A program made the translations under genes and the position numbers. The notes under the pieces were generated by a model. It saw only the letters and a list, made by a program, of their open reading frames with translations. It was not told the origin of the DNA and did not search any database. From Gammaproteobacteria bacterium (GTDB lineage: Bacteria; Pseudomonadota; Gammaproteobacteria; Enterobacterales; Alteromonadaceae), in contig JAHKAA010000013.1 of the NCBI GenBank assembly GCA_018825965.1, positions 1 through 64,000 of the forward strand: a stretch of DNA of 64,000 bases, in the 5' to 3' direction. Shown piece by piece: positions 9,167-16,973 of the stretch (position 1 is the first letter of the stretch; every line of letters starts with the position of its first letter).

Positions 9167-9728
9167 GTAACACCAGCAAAGCACCATCCCGGCCCCATTC
9201 TGTTGGGGCCGTATGAAAAGCCCTCACATTTGGATGCTGTACCAGCCAGTTGGGGACTCTTTTGGCCAGAATACCTAAACCTTTGCCATGCACCACACAA
9301 GCGCAGTTAAAATGCTGTTGTTCACAATAAGCCAATAAACCAGCCAGTTCTGTTTTGGCTTGTAGTTGGGTTAAGCCATGTAAATCCAGCACCACGGCAG
9401 GGCGGAACTCGCCCCGTTTTAATTGCCGGGCTAAAGTGGGGTCGTCCCCCGTCTGAACAAAAGCTAAGGTAGAACCGTCACTTAAAAAACCTTCGTACTG
9501 GTCTGAAAAGTAAAACAAATGGCTATCTGGACTGCTATTTGTTAAAGTGGCGGCCATTCTGACCTTGCCGGGTTGGCGGGCAAAAGGTATCTTGTCCTGC
9601 TGCAAGGGGCGTGCGCCTGTCACCGAGTCACGGAACAGCTGCTTTTCTTCATCAGGAAGATCGGTAGATGAAGAAGTGTTCTTTTTTTCTTCAGAAAGAA
9701 GAGCTAAAACTGGTGTTTTTTTTCGCAT
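9150..9728 (-). CDS. smrB: SmrB ribosome-rescue endonuclease (YfcN)
   Basis: The 192-residue protein has a variable, polar N-terminal half and a C-terminal Smr domain carrying the DLHG motif and the HGKG loop expected of active Smr nucleases. In E. coli, SmrB binds collided ribosomes and cuts the mRNA between them. It is divergent from prmB, 35 bases away, the same neighbourhood as in E. coli (smrB-prmB-aroC). Identification rests on motifs plus synteny. Confidence 0.92.
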   Translation of the reverse strand: MRKKTPVLALLSEEKKNTSSSTDLPDEEKQLFRDSVTGARPLQQDKIPFARQPGKVRMAATLTNSSPDSHLFYFSDQYEGFLSDGSTLAFVQTGDDPTLARQLKRGEFRPAVVLDLHGLTQLQAKTELAGLLAYCEQQHFNCACVVHGKGLGILAKRVPNWLVQHPNVRAFHTAPTEWGRDGALLVLLRTPT

Positions 9729-9763
9729 GCCCGAAGTCTAACCAATCAAACGAGTAAAACACA

Positions 9764-10708
9764 ATGACAGAGCACCAAAGCAGCCATCTGACTGCGGAAA
9801 TTATAGACGAAGCCATCCGCGAGCTGCATTCTATCCATGACTGGTTACGTTGGTCTGTCAGTCAGTTTAATAAAGCCCATATCTATTTTGGCCACGGCAC
9901 CGACAATCCATGGGATGAAGCGGCCTTATTACTGGCCCACAGTCTGGATATGGCACGCATTACTGAAAACCTGTTGCCGCTGCGAGTGACCAGCTCTGAA
10001 GCCAAAATCTTTTGTGATCTGTTAGTGCAGCGTGTGGAACAACGTATTCCGGCCGCTTATTTAACTCAGCAAGCCTTTTTCTGTGGTTTAAGTTTTTATG
10101 TGGATGAGCGGGTGTTAGTGCCCCGTTCTCCTATAGGTGAATTGATTAGCCAGGGTTTTGCGCCCTGGTTTAAAGAGCAACCAGCACGTATTTTAGATTT
10201 ATGCACTGGCTCTGGTTGTATTGCTATTGCCTGCGCTAAACAATTTCCTGATGCCGAAGTGGATGCTTTGGATATCAGTGAAGATGCGCTGGATGTCGCC
10301 ATATTTAACATAGAACAGCATGAACTGGAGCATCAGGTGTTTCCTATGTTGTCTGATGGCTACAATGCGATTAAAGGCCAGACCTACGATTTAATAGTCA
10401 CCAATCCACCTTATGTCGATGCTGAAGACATGGCCGACTTGCCGGATGAATACCATCACGAGCCGGAATTAGGTTTAGCGTCAGGCCATGACGGTCTGGA
10501 ACTGACGCGCCGTATTTTGGCTGAAGCGGCAGAGCACTTAAACGACGGCGGCTGGCTGATTTGTGAAGTTGGCAACAGCATGGTGGCGCTGCAAGAACTG
10601 TATCCGGATTTGCCATTGCAATGGCTGGAATTTGAACGCGGTGGTTTAGGTGTATTTGCCATCAGCAAAGCCGATTTAGTAAAGCATCAGGACAGTTTAG
10701 AAGCTTAA
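9764..10708 (+). CDS. prmB: 50S ribosomal protein L3 N5-glutamine methyltransferase
   Basis: The 314-residue protein is a class I S-adenosylmethionine methyltransferase with the [11 protein letters not shown] binding loop and the NPPY motif typical of enzymes that methylate glutamine amide nitrogen. PrmB modifies a Gln in ribosomal protein L3 during 50S assembly. The related release-factor enzyme PrmC shares these motifs; position between smrB and aroC and the long N-terminal helical domain support PrmB. aroC starts 42 bases downstream, so the two are probably cotranscribed. Confidence 0.94.
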   Translation: MTEHQSSHLTAEIIDEAIRELHSIHDWLRWSVSQFNKAHIYFGHGTDNPWDEAALLLAHSLDMARITENLLPLRVTSSEAKIFCDLLVQRVEQRIPAAYLTQQAFFCGLSFYVDERVLVPRSPIGELISQGFAPWFKEQPARILDLCTGSGCIAIACAKQFPDAEVDALDISEDALDVAIFNIEQHELEHQVFPMLSDGYNAIKGQTYDLIVTNPPYVDAEDMADLPDEYHHEPELGLASGHDGLELTRRILAEAAEHLNDGGWLICEVGNSMVALQELYPDLPLQWLEFERGGLGVFAISKADLVKHQDSLEA

Positions 10709-10750
10709 TTTCTCAGTACCAAAATAAACAAAGATATGCAGGGGTGAAGG

Positions 10751-11848
10751 ATGTCGGGTAATTCTATAGGCCAACTATTTAAAGTAACCACCTTTGGTGA
10801 AAGCCATGGCCCGGCCATTGGTGGCATAGTGGATGGTTTGCCGCCCGGCTTACAGCTCGATTTAGAACACATTCAGCATGAATTGGACAGACGCAAACCT
10901 GGTACTTCACGTTACACCACAGCCCGACGTGAAGATGACATCGTCAAAATTTTATCCGGTGTGTTTGAAGGTTATAGCACGGGCGCATCTATAGGTTTGC
11001 TGATTGAAAATACCGATCAGCGTTCACAAGACTACTCAGCCATTAAAGACCTGTTCCGCCCTGGCCATGCCGATTATACCTATTGGCATAAGTTTGGTAT
11101 TCGGGATTACCGTGGGGGCGGCCGTTCTTCTGCCCGTGAAACTGCAGTGCGTGTAGCTGCAGGTGCTATTGCCAAGCAGTATTTAAAAGCGAAGTTTGGT
11201 ATCGAAATCCGGGGTTATCTGGCGCAACTTGGCCCTGTGAAAGCACAGAAACTCGACTGGGATCAGGTAGAACAAAACGCCTTTTTCTGCCCTGATGTCG
11301 ATGTGCTGGAGCAGTTAGATGAGTATATGCGTCAGCTGAAAAAAGACGGCGACTCAGTAGGTGCCCGTATTAATGTAGTGGCGTCCGGTGTACCTGTGGG
11401 CTGGGGCGAACCTGTATTTGATCGTATTGATGCGGATATAGCCCATGCCATGATGAGCATTAATGCGGTCAAAGCCGTCGAAATTGGTGATGGTTTTGCT
11501 GTGGTTGAACAGCGTGGCTCTACCCACAGAGATGAACTGCGTTTAGAAGGTTTTAGTGCTAACCATGCAGGGGGCACCTTAGGTGGTATTACGTCGGGTC
11601 AGGATATCAACGTCAGTATTGCGTTAAAACCAACCTCGAGTATCAGCATACCTGGTAAAACCATTACCACCAGTGGTGAAGAAACTGAGATGATCACCAA
11701 GGGCCGTCACGACCCTTGTGTTGGTATTCGTGCTGTGCCTATTGCCGAAGCGATGCTTGCGATAGTGTTGATGGATCATTTCCTGCGCCACAGAGCACAA
11801 AATGCGGATGTTGTTGTCACAACACCAGATATAGCAAGGCAGCGCTAG
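10751..11848 (+). CDS. aroC: Chorismate synthase
   Basis: The 365-residue enzyme catalyses the last shikimate-pathway step, converting 5-enolpyruvylshikimate 3-phosphate to chorismate with reduced FMN. The N-terminal TFGESHG, the RPGHADYTY block, the [11 protein letters not shown] block and the late GRHDPC motif are all present. Length equals the family norm. An AGGGGTGAAGG ribosome-binding site lies just upstream of the ATG. It follows prmB, as in E. coli, and is followed by a hairpin that probably ends the transcript. Confidence 0.97.
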   Translation: MSGNSIGQLFKVTTFGESHGPAIGGIVDGLPPGLQLDLEHIQHELDRRKPGTSRYTTARREDDIVKILSGVFEGYSTGASIGLLIENTDQRSQDYSAIKDLFRPGHADYTYWHKFGIRDYRGGGRSSARETAVRVAAGAIAKQYLKAKFGIEIRGYLAQLGPVKAQKLDWDQVEQNAFFCPDVDVLEQLDEYMRQLKKDGDSVGARINVVASGVPVGWGEPVFDRIDADIAHAMMSINAVKAVEIGDGFAVVEQRGSTHRDELRLEGFSANHAGGTLGGITSGQDINVSIALKPTSSISIPGKTITTSGEETEMITKGRHDPCVGIRAVPIAEAMLAIVLMDHFLRHRAQNADVVVTTPDIARQR

Positions 11849-11866
11849 TGCTTTGAGGTAGAATAC

Positions 11867-11890
11867 AAACGTCGCTTTATGCGGCGTTTT
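11867..11890 (+). terminator. Hairpin after aroC
   Basis: AACGTCGC and GCGGCGTT pair (one G-U) around TTTAT and run into TTTTG. A TAGAAT -10-like element sits immediately before it, so it could instead lie at the 5' end of the MFS transcript. Confidence 0.55.
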
Positions 11891-11938
11891 GCTTTTCTCT
11901 GCGGCCAATGTGCTGTTAATTTTTGTAGTGGAACACCC

Positions 11939-13102
11939 ATGAAACTTGCCACCACCCCAGCTCTGGGACTAGCTTACTTTGCGTATTTTGCTGTGTTGGG
12001 CATTTTTGTACCTTACCTGCCGATGTTTCTCGATGGTCGTGGTTTTAATTCTCACGATATAGGTTTATTGCTGGCGATAGTCACCACCACCCGGATTATT
12101 GGCCCTGGCCTGTGGGCTATGGTGGTGGAACGCAAAGGCGATCCCATCAGTGTAATGCGTTTTGGTGCTGTGCTGGCGTCTGTCGGTTGGCTGAGCAGTT
12201 ATATGGATTTTGGCTATTGGCCGCTGGTCGTAGGGCTGGGTCTATTCAGCTTATTCTGGACAGCCATTTTGCCTCAGTTGGAAGTCAGTGCTTTTCATTA
12301 TCTGAATAATGACAGCAGCGTTTATGGTCGGGTTCGCAGTTTTGGCAGTGTAGGCTACATAGTGGTCGTCATGCTGGGTGGGTTGTTATTGCAACAGTTT
12401 GGATCCGAATTTTTACCCTGGGGCGCGACGATTTTTCTGGCTTTGCTGCTTGGTACTTTGTTTTTATTACCGTCTTTTACGATGAAAAACAGCGAAGGGC
12501 AGCAGTCTATTCGCTTCAGAACTTTGTTTAAACATCCGGTATTTTTACGTTTTATGGCCGCCACTTTTTTAATGCAAATCAGTTTTGCGCCTTTTTATGG
12601 TTTCTTTATTTTGTATTGCCGCGATTTAGGCTACAGCGGTGTCACCTCTGGTTTGATGATAGCGTTGGCTGTGTTGGCGGAAATTATCGCGTTTTTTTAC
12701 GCTGGAAAAGTACTGAGCCGTTTTAGTTATAGGGTGCTGCTGACCTTTTGTTATGGCCTGACCATAGTGCGTTGGCTAATTGTGGCTTATCTGGCCGAAC
12801 ATTGGTATTGGCTGGCTTTTAGTATGTTATTCCATGCTGCAAGTTTTGCCTTAGCCCACAGCTGCGCTATGCAGTTTATTCAAAGCTTTTTTGCACCGGC
12901 ACAACGTAGCCGTGGTCAGGCTTTGTATGCAGGTGTGGTCTACGGTGGGGGTGGTGCTATAGGCGCTTATTGTGCTGGCGTATTATGGGCGGACGGACCA
13001 GGTGCTACTTTAACTTTTGTCAGTGCAGCAGTGGCGGCTTTAGGCGCAACTCTGATGGCCTTTTCTTTACCAAAAACACTCAGGCAACAGCAAAACCTTT
13101 AA
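11939..13102 (+). CDS. MFS transporter (MFS_1-like, HcaT/NupG-like)
   Basis: The 387-residue protein shows twelve hydrophobic segments with the short loops of the MFS_1-like branch, which includes HcaT and nucleoside permeases. The segment FAYFAVLGIFVPYLP in TM1 is typical of that group. I use the ATG at 11939 because the upstream in-frame stretch overlaps the hairpin and is not hydrophobic in a signal-like way. The substrate cannot be inferred from sequence. Such genes are often found beside aroC in Alteromonadales, but I see no biochemical link to chorismate. Confidence 0.82.
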   Translation: MKLATTPALGLAYFAYFAVLGIFVPYLPMFLDGRGFNSHDIGLLLAIVTTTRIIGPGLWAMVVERKGDPISVMRFGAVLASVGWLSSYMDFGYWPLVVGLGLFSLFWTAILPQLEVSAFHYLNNDSSVYGRVRSFGSVGYIVVVMLGGLLLQQFGSEFLPWGATIFLALLLGTLFLLPSFTMKNSEGQQSIRFRTLFKHPVFLRFMAATFLMQISFAPFYGFFILYCRDLGYSGVTSGLMIALAVLAEIIAFFYAGKVLSRFSYRVLLTFCYGLTIVRWLIVAYLAEHWYWLAFSMLFHAASFALAHSCAMQFIQSFFAPAQRSRGQALYAGVVYGGGGAIGAYCAGVLWADGPGATLTFVSAAVAALGATLMAFSLPKTLRQQQNL

Positions 13103-13181
13103 TCCGATAAAGAGTTCTTGCTGGGCATCAGGGGTGTAAAAGGCTACAATGCGGCGTTTTTTTTACGCTGTAGAGGGTGTT

Positions 13182-14306
13182 GTGGCCAGTCAGTTTCGTT
13201 TAGGTTTAATTATCAATCCTGTTGCCGGAGTAGGTGGCGCTGTTGCGCTTAAAGGCAGTGATGGTGTAGTGGAACAGGCGTTGGCTTTAGGAGCTGTGCC
13301 TCAGGCGCAACACAAAACAGCTTTGGCCTTAGAGCAGTTGTCAGCTCTGAAAGATCAGCTACAGATTTTAACTGTTGCAGGTGCTATGGGTGCTGATTTA
13401 TTGGCGTCTTTAGGTTTTAACTTTCAGATTTGTTATACGCCGTCCTCAATACAGACTACAGCAGAAGACACAGAACAAGCTGCCGCAGCTATAGCAGAGC
13501 AGGGCGTGGATTTATTGCTTTTTGCCGGTGGCGATGGCACTGCCCGCAATATCTGTGCTGCAGTAGGTGAACGCGCTACTGTGCTGGGCGTTCCCGCAGG
13601 TTGTAAAATCCACTCCGGGGTTTATGCCATCAGCCCATCGGCTGCAGGTAAGGTGATAGCTCAGCTGGTAAACGGTGAGTTAGTGACCTTAACCGAAGCT
13701 GCTGTAATGGACATCGACGAAACAGCCTTTCGGCAGGGCATAGTGCGTGCCAAACGATTTGGCGAAATGCGTATTCCAGCCGAACTTCGTTACATTCAAA
13801 GTGTAAAAAACGGTGGTAAAGAGTCCGAAGAGCTGGTGCTGGATGATTTAGCGGCTTATATAGCCAGCACCATGGAAGACGATGTGCGTTATGTGATGGG
13901 CTCAGGCTCTACTGTCGCCGCTGTGATGAAAGAATTAGGCCTGCCGAATACCCTGTTGGGCGTGGATGTAGTGGAAAATGGCCAGTTGATTGCGTCCGAT
14001 GTGACAGCCACAGAGTTGCTGGCGCTGGTGCAGGATTACCCAAGCAAACTGGTGATCACCTTAATAGGGGGTCAGGGTCATGTGTTTGGCCGTGGCAATC
14101 AGCAATTAAGCCCACAAGTGATACGCGCCGTAGGGCGAGCTAATATCTGCCTGGTGGCAACTAAAACTAAATTGCAGCAGCTTGAAGGCAGGCCCTTATT
14201 GGCCGATACCGGCGATGTAAAGCTTGATCAGCAATTGCAGGGCCTGATCCCTGTGCTGGTCGGTTATAACGATTATGTGATGTACAGACTAGGTCTGGAG
14301 GAGTAA
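13182..14306 (+). CDS. ATP-NAD kinase-like (AcoX-type) protein
   Basis: The product of about 374 residues begins with GLIINPVAGVGG and carries the diacylglycerol/NAD kinase signature AGGDGTARN, followed by GVPAGCKIHS. This is the ATP-NAD kinase-like group (AcoX relatives), distinct from the housekeeping NadK; its physiological substrate is unclear. I prefer the GTG at 13182, preceded by AGAGGG, over the ATG at 13149, because that ATG lies in a TACAAT sequence that looks like a -10 box and the extra residues do not fit the family. It leads directly into yfcL, two bases on. Confidence 0.8.
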   Translation: MASQFRLGLIINPVAGVGGAVALKGSDGVVEQALALGAVPQAQHKTALALEQLSALKDQLQILTVAGAMGADLLASLGFNFQICYTPSSIQTTAEDTEQAAAAIAEQGVDLLLFAGGDGTARNICAAVGERATVLGVPAGCKIHSGVYAISPSAAGKVIAQLVNGELVTLTEAAVMDIDETAFRQGIVRAKRFGEMRIPAELRYIQSVKNGGKESEELVLDDLAAYIASTMEDDVRYVMGSGSTVAAVMKELGLPNTLLGVDVVENGQLIASDVTATELLALVQDYPSKLVITLIGGQGHVFGRGNQQLSPQVIRAVGRANICLVATKTKLQQLEGRPLLADTGDVKLDQQLQGLIPVLVGYNDYVMYRLGLEE

Positions 14307-14308
14307 AA

Positions 14309-14587
14309 ATGCAGAACGTTCAGGCCTATATTCAGCAGGTAGCCCAATTTTTAGATGCAATGGTGCAGCATGCCAGTGATGATGAATTATTTGCCGGTGG
14401 TTATTTGCGTGGCCATTTTGATTTAGCTGTGGGCCGTTTAGAATTAACCGAACAACAGTTTGAACGCGCTACACTGGCGGACACTGTGCAGCACAGTCTG
14501 GATTTAGCTATTGCTGGTGGTGAGTTGACAGAACAAGACCAAAGCTTAGTGCTGGGTTTGTGGCAGCAACTGCAACAACTTTCGTGA
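14309..14587 (+). CDS. yfcL: YfcL family protein
   Basis: The 92-residue protein has exactly the E. coli YfcL length and shares its pattern: MVQHASDDELFAGGYLRGH in the middle and AGGELTEQDQ near the end. The function is unknown. It is acidic and lacks any signal or membrane segment, so it should be cytosolic. It starts two bases after the stop of the NAD-kinase-like gene, behind a good GGAGGAG ribosome-binding site, so the two are translationally coupled. Confidence 0.9.
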   Translation: MQNVQAYIQQVAQFLDAMVQHASDDELFAGGYLRGHFDLAVGRLELTEQQFERATLADTVQHSLDLAIAGGELTEQDQSLVLGLWQQLQQLS

Positions 14588-14674
14588 TCTGATCTTGCAT
14601 CAGATTAAAACTGAAGCCGAATTTGATTTGCGCTTCTACAACGCGCCTTGTGCGCCAAACTACAAGTGAACTTT

Positions 14675-15295
14675 ATGTCTACTAAATTTACCAGCTTAGA
14701 GCAACACGCCAGCTATGGCATAGGTCTGCAAATGGGTCAGCAACTGGCTGACAACCCGTTTGACGGTTTGGATATTCTGGCAGTAGCCGCAGGTTTAGCT
14801 GCAGCTTTCCAGGGTGATGAGCCAGAAGTATCTGAACAGCAAATTGGTGCTGCCTTTCAGGTGATCAGCCAGCGTATGCAGGAACAACAGGAAGAACAAG
14901 CCAAAGTTTTAGCTGGCGCTGGTGAAACTTTCCTGGCTGAAAATGCGAAAAAACCAGGCGTGACTGTGACTGAGTCTGGCTTACAGTACGAAGTATTAGT
15001 GCAAGGTGAAGGCGAGAAGCCAACCAAAGCTTCTACAGTGCGTACGCACTACCACGGCACTTTAATTGACGGTACTGTGTTTGACAGCTCGTATGACCGT
15101 GGTCAGCCTGCTGAATTCCCGGTATCTGGCGTGATCGCTGGCTGGACTGAAGCTCTGCAACTGATGCCAGTTGGCACTAAGTTACGTTTAACTATCCCAC
15201 ACAATCTGGCTTACGGTGAGCGTGGCGCTGGTGGCAAAATTGCCCCATTCAGCACTTTAGTTTTTGATGTGGAACTGTTAGCTATCATTAGCTAA
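14675..15295 (+). CDS. fklB: FKBP-type peptidyl-prolyl isomerase FklB
   Basis: The 206-residue protein matches E. coli FklB in length and plan: an N-terminal helical dimerisation region of about 95 residues, then an FKBP domain with the VRTHYHGTLIDGTVFDSSYDR run, W-T-E-A-L, and LAYGERGAG. It catalyses cis-trans isomerisation of X-Pro bonds. No signal peptide is present, which separates it from the periplasmic FkpA. I start at the ATG at 14675, where homologues begin with MSTKFTS-like sequence; the in-frame upstream extension has no support. A strong bidirectional terminator follows. Confidence 0.95.
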   Translation: MSTKFTSLEQHASYGIGLQMGQQLADNPFDGLDILAVAAGLAAAFQGDEPEVSEQQIGAAFQVISQRMQEQQEEQAKVLAGAGETFLAENAKKPGVTVTESGLQYEVLVQGEGEKPTKASTVRTHYHGTLIDGTVFDSSYDRGQPAEFPVSGVIAGWTEALQLMPVGTKLRLTIPHNLAYGERGAGGKIAPFSTLVFDVELLAIIS

Positions 15296-15312
15296 TTGTT
15301 GTTTTTAAAATG

Positions 15313-15338
15313 AAAAAGGAGCCTATTGGCTCCTTTTT
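15313..15338. terminator. Bidirectional terminator between fklB and dsbB
   Basis: AAAAAGGAGCC and GGCTCCTTTTT form an 11-bp stem around TATT, giving a T-run in both directions. Confidence 0.9.
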
Positions 15339-15353
15339 CTTAAGATGTGGATA

Positions 15354-15887
15354 TTAGTCGTATGGATTGTACTTTTTCTTCTTAAACTGGCTGACAATCA
15401 ACATCAGTGCCAGCACCGTATAAACCACAAAAATCACGCGGGTCCAGACGGGCATCGACAAGTCCATAAAACGCCAGGCTATATCACCACACATACCCGT
15501 AGGGTTAAATATTTCCGGAAACCATTTATCTAACGGCAAACCCAGCGGGAATTCAGGAAACAAACTGCAGGTATATAAAGCACCGGACTGAACCAGTTCT
15601 TCAACGCTTATATGCTCGTGAGTGATCAGCAGACCCCAGACCGAACTTGCGATAAAAGTTAATAAAGCTATCCAGCGCAATAAAGCATTAGTGGGTGATA
15701 GTAACGCAATAAGGGCTGCTAAAATCACACCCGTTAAAGCCGCTCTGGCGTACACGCACAACATGCAAGGCTGCAAATTCATCTGATACTGAAAGTACAA
15801 GGCCAGACCTAACAACACCGTGGCTGACAGAGCTAAAACGAGCCATGCCGATCGTTGTTTTGACCATTTTGCCAGACTGGATAACAT
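15354..15887 (-). CDS. dsbB: Disulfide bond formation protein DsbB
   Basis: This inner-membrane protein of 177 residues has four hydrophobic segments. Cys41-x-x-Cys44 lies in the first periplasmic loop (QPCMLC) and Cys107/Cys133 in the second. DsbB reoxidises DsbA and passes the electrons to quinone. All four redox cysteines are intact. It is divergent from fadR, whose start is 183 bases away, so the interval holds both promoters. Confidence 0.96.
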   Translation of the reverse strand: MLSSLAKWSKQRSAWLVLALSATVLLGLALYFQYQMNLQPCMLCVYARAALTGVILAALIALLSPTNALLRWIALLTFIASSVWGLLITHEHISVEELVQSGALYTCSLFPEFPLGLPLDKWFPEIFNPTGMCGDIAWRFMDLSMPVWTRVIFVVYTVLALMLIVSQFKKKKYNPYD

Positions 15888-16069
15888 TCGGATCCCTTTG
15901 TTTGATAAAACAAAACTATAAGTCGGTCAATCTAAGGCAAAAACAGCCGAAAGACAACCCACAGCACGTCGAACAGCTATTTTTAATCCATAGCTTGTTA
16001 ACTGCTTTGTCTCTGGTACAATCAGTGCCATTTATCGGACATTATAATAATGACAACGGGCCCCTCCGC

Positions 16070-16789
16070 ATGACTATGAATTTAATTAAAGCGCAAAGCC
16101 CAGCTGGTTTTGCTGAAGAATATATTGTTGAATCCATCTGGAATGGTAAATTTGCCCCAGGTTCCATTCTGCCAGCTGAGCGTGAACTGTCAGAGCTGAT
16201 AGGGGTCACCCGTACGACTTTACGTGAAGTGTTACAGCGTTTAGCCCGTGATGGCTGGTTGACCATCCAGCACGGCAAACCCACTAAAGTAAATAATTTC
16301 TGGGAAACCTCAGGCTTAAATATTCTGGAAACCCTGGCGCGTTTAGATGAAGAACGTATGCCTGAATTGGTGGACGAGCTGTTATCTGCCCGCACCAATA
16401 TCAGTGCTATTTATATTCGTGGTGCTATCAAAACTCATAAAGATCAGGTGATTGCTTCTTTTGCCGGTGCAGAAGATTTAGCAGATACAGCCGAAGCTTT
16501 TGCGGCTTTTGATTACAACCTGAACCATGAAATGGCGCTGCATTCATCGAATCGTATTTATGTGCTGATTTTAAATGGCTTCCGTGGCTTGTATAACAAA
16601 ATCGCCCGTTTTTACTTCTCATCCGCTGAAGCCCGTGAATTGGCCCGTCAGTACTACAATCAACTGAAGCAATACGCTGAAGCAGGTAAACATGATGAAG
16701 TGGTGTTTGCAGTGCGTAAGTATGGTAAAGAAAGCGGAAAAATCTGGGCAGGTTTGCGCTCACAAATTCCAAAAGATTTAATCGAATAA
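16070..16789 (+). CDS. fadR: Fatty-acid-responsive regulator FadR
   Basis: The 239-residue GntR-family protein is the same length as E. coli FadR and nearly identical to it through the winged helix ([56 protein letters not shown]). It represses fatty-acid degradation genes and activates unsaturated fatty-acid synthesis; long-chain acyl-CoA releases it from DNA. The start is at one of two close ATGs (16070 or 16076); I use the first. Upstream in-frame codons back to 15845 overlap dsbB and are not part of the family. Confidence 0.97.
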   Translation: MTMNLIKAQSPAGFAEEYIVESIWNGKFAPGSILPAERELSELIGVTRTTLREVLQRLARDGWLTIQHGKPTKVNNFWETSGLNILETLARLDEERMPELVDELLSARTNISAIYIRGAIKTHKDQVIASFAGAEDLADTAEAFAAFDYNLNHEMALHSSNRIYVLILNGFRGLYNKIARFYFSSAEARELARQYYNQLKQYAEAGKHDEVVFAVRKYGKESGKIWAGLRSQIPKDLIE

Positions 16790-16794
16790 TCAGA

Positions 16795-16820
16795 AACCGC
16801 CGAAAGGCGGTTTTTTTTCA
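16795..16820 (+). terminator. fadR terminator
   Basis: AACCGCC-GAAA-GGCGGTT is followed by eight T in all. The same stem and tetraloop recurs after the second RND pump. Confidence 0.9.
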
Positions 16821-16925
16821 GATTGAGTCTGAGTTATTCAATTGCTGGGATCATTTTGCAAGAACAGCCTCACTTAATAAGGTCCAGTGATCTGCTATAG
16901 CCTTGTCACAGCTGTATCGGCTGGT

Positions 16926-16963
16926 TATTATATTGCCATATATAATATAACCTTTAGTTATAT
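16926..16963 (+). promoter_or_regulatory. AT-rich double inverted-repeat operator before the sulfur fusion gene
   Basis: Two perfect inverted repeats overlap here. The first is TATTATAT-N6-ATATAATA (16926-16947) and the second ATATAAC-N5-GTTATAT (16945-16963). They end 10 bases before the ATG, and TATAAT-like -10 sequences are embedded in them. The arrangement suggests a dimeric repressor, possibly of the ArsR type that senses persulfide, but no regulator gene is adjacent. Confidence 0.55.
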
Positions 16964-16973
16964 GGGGCGAACC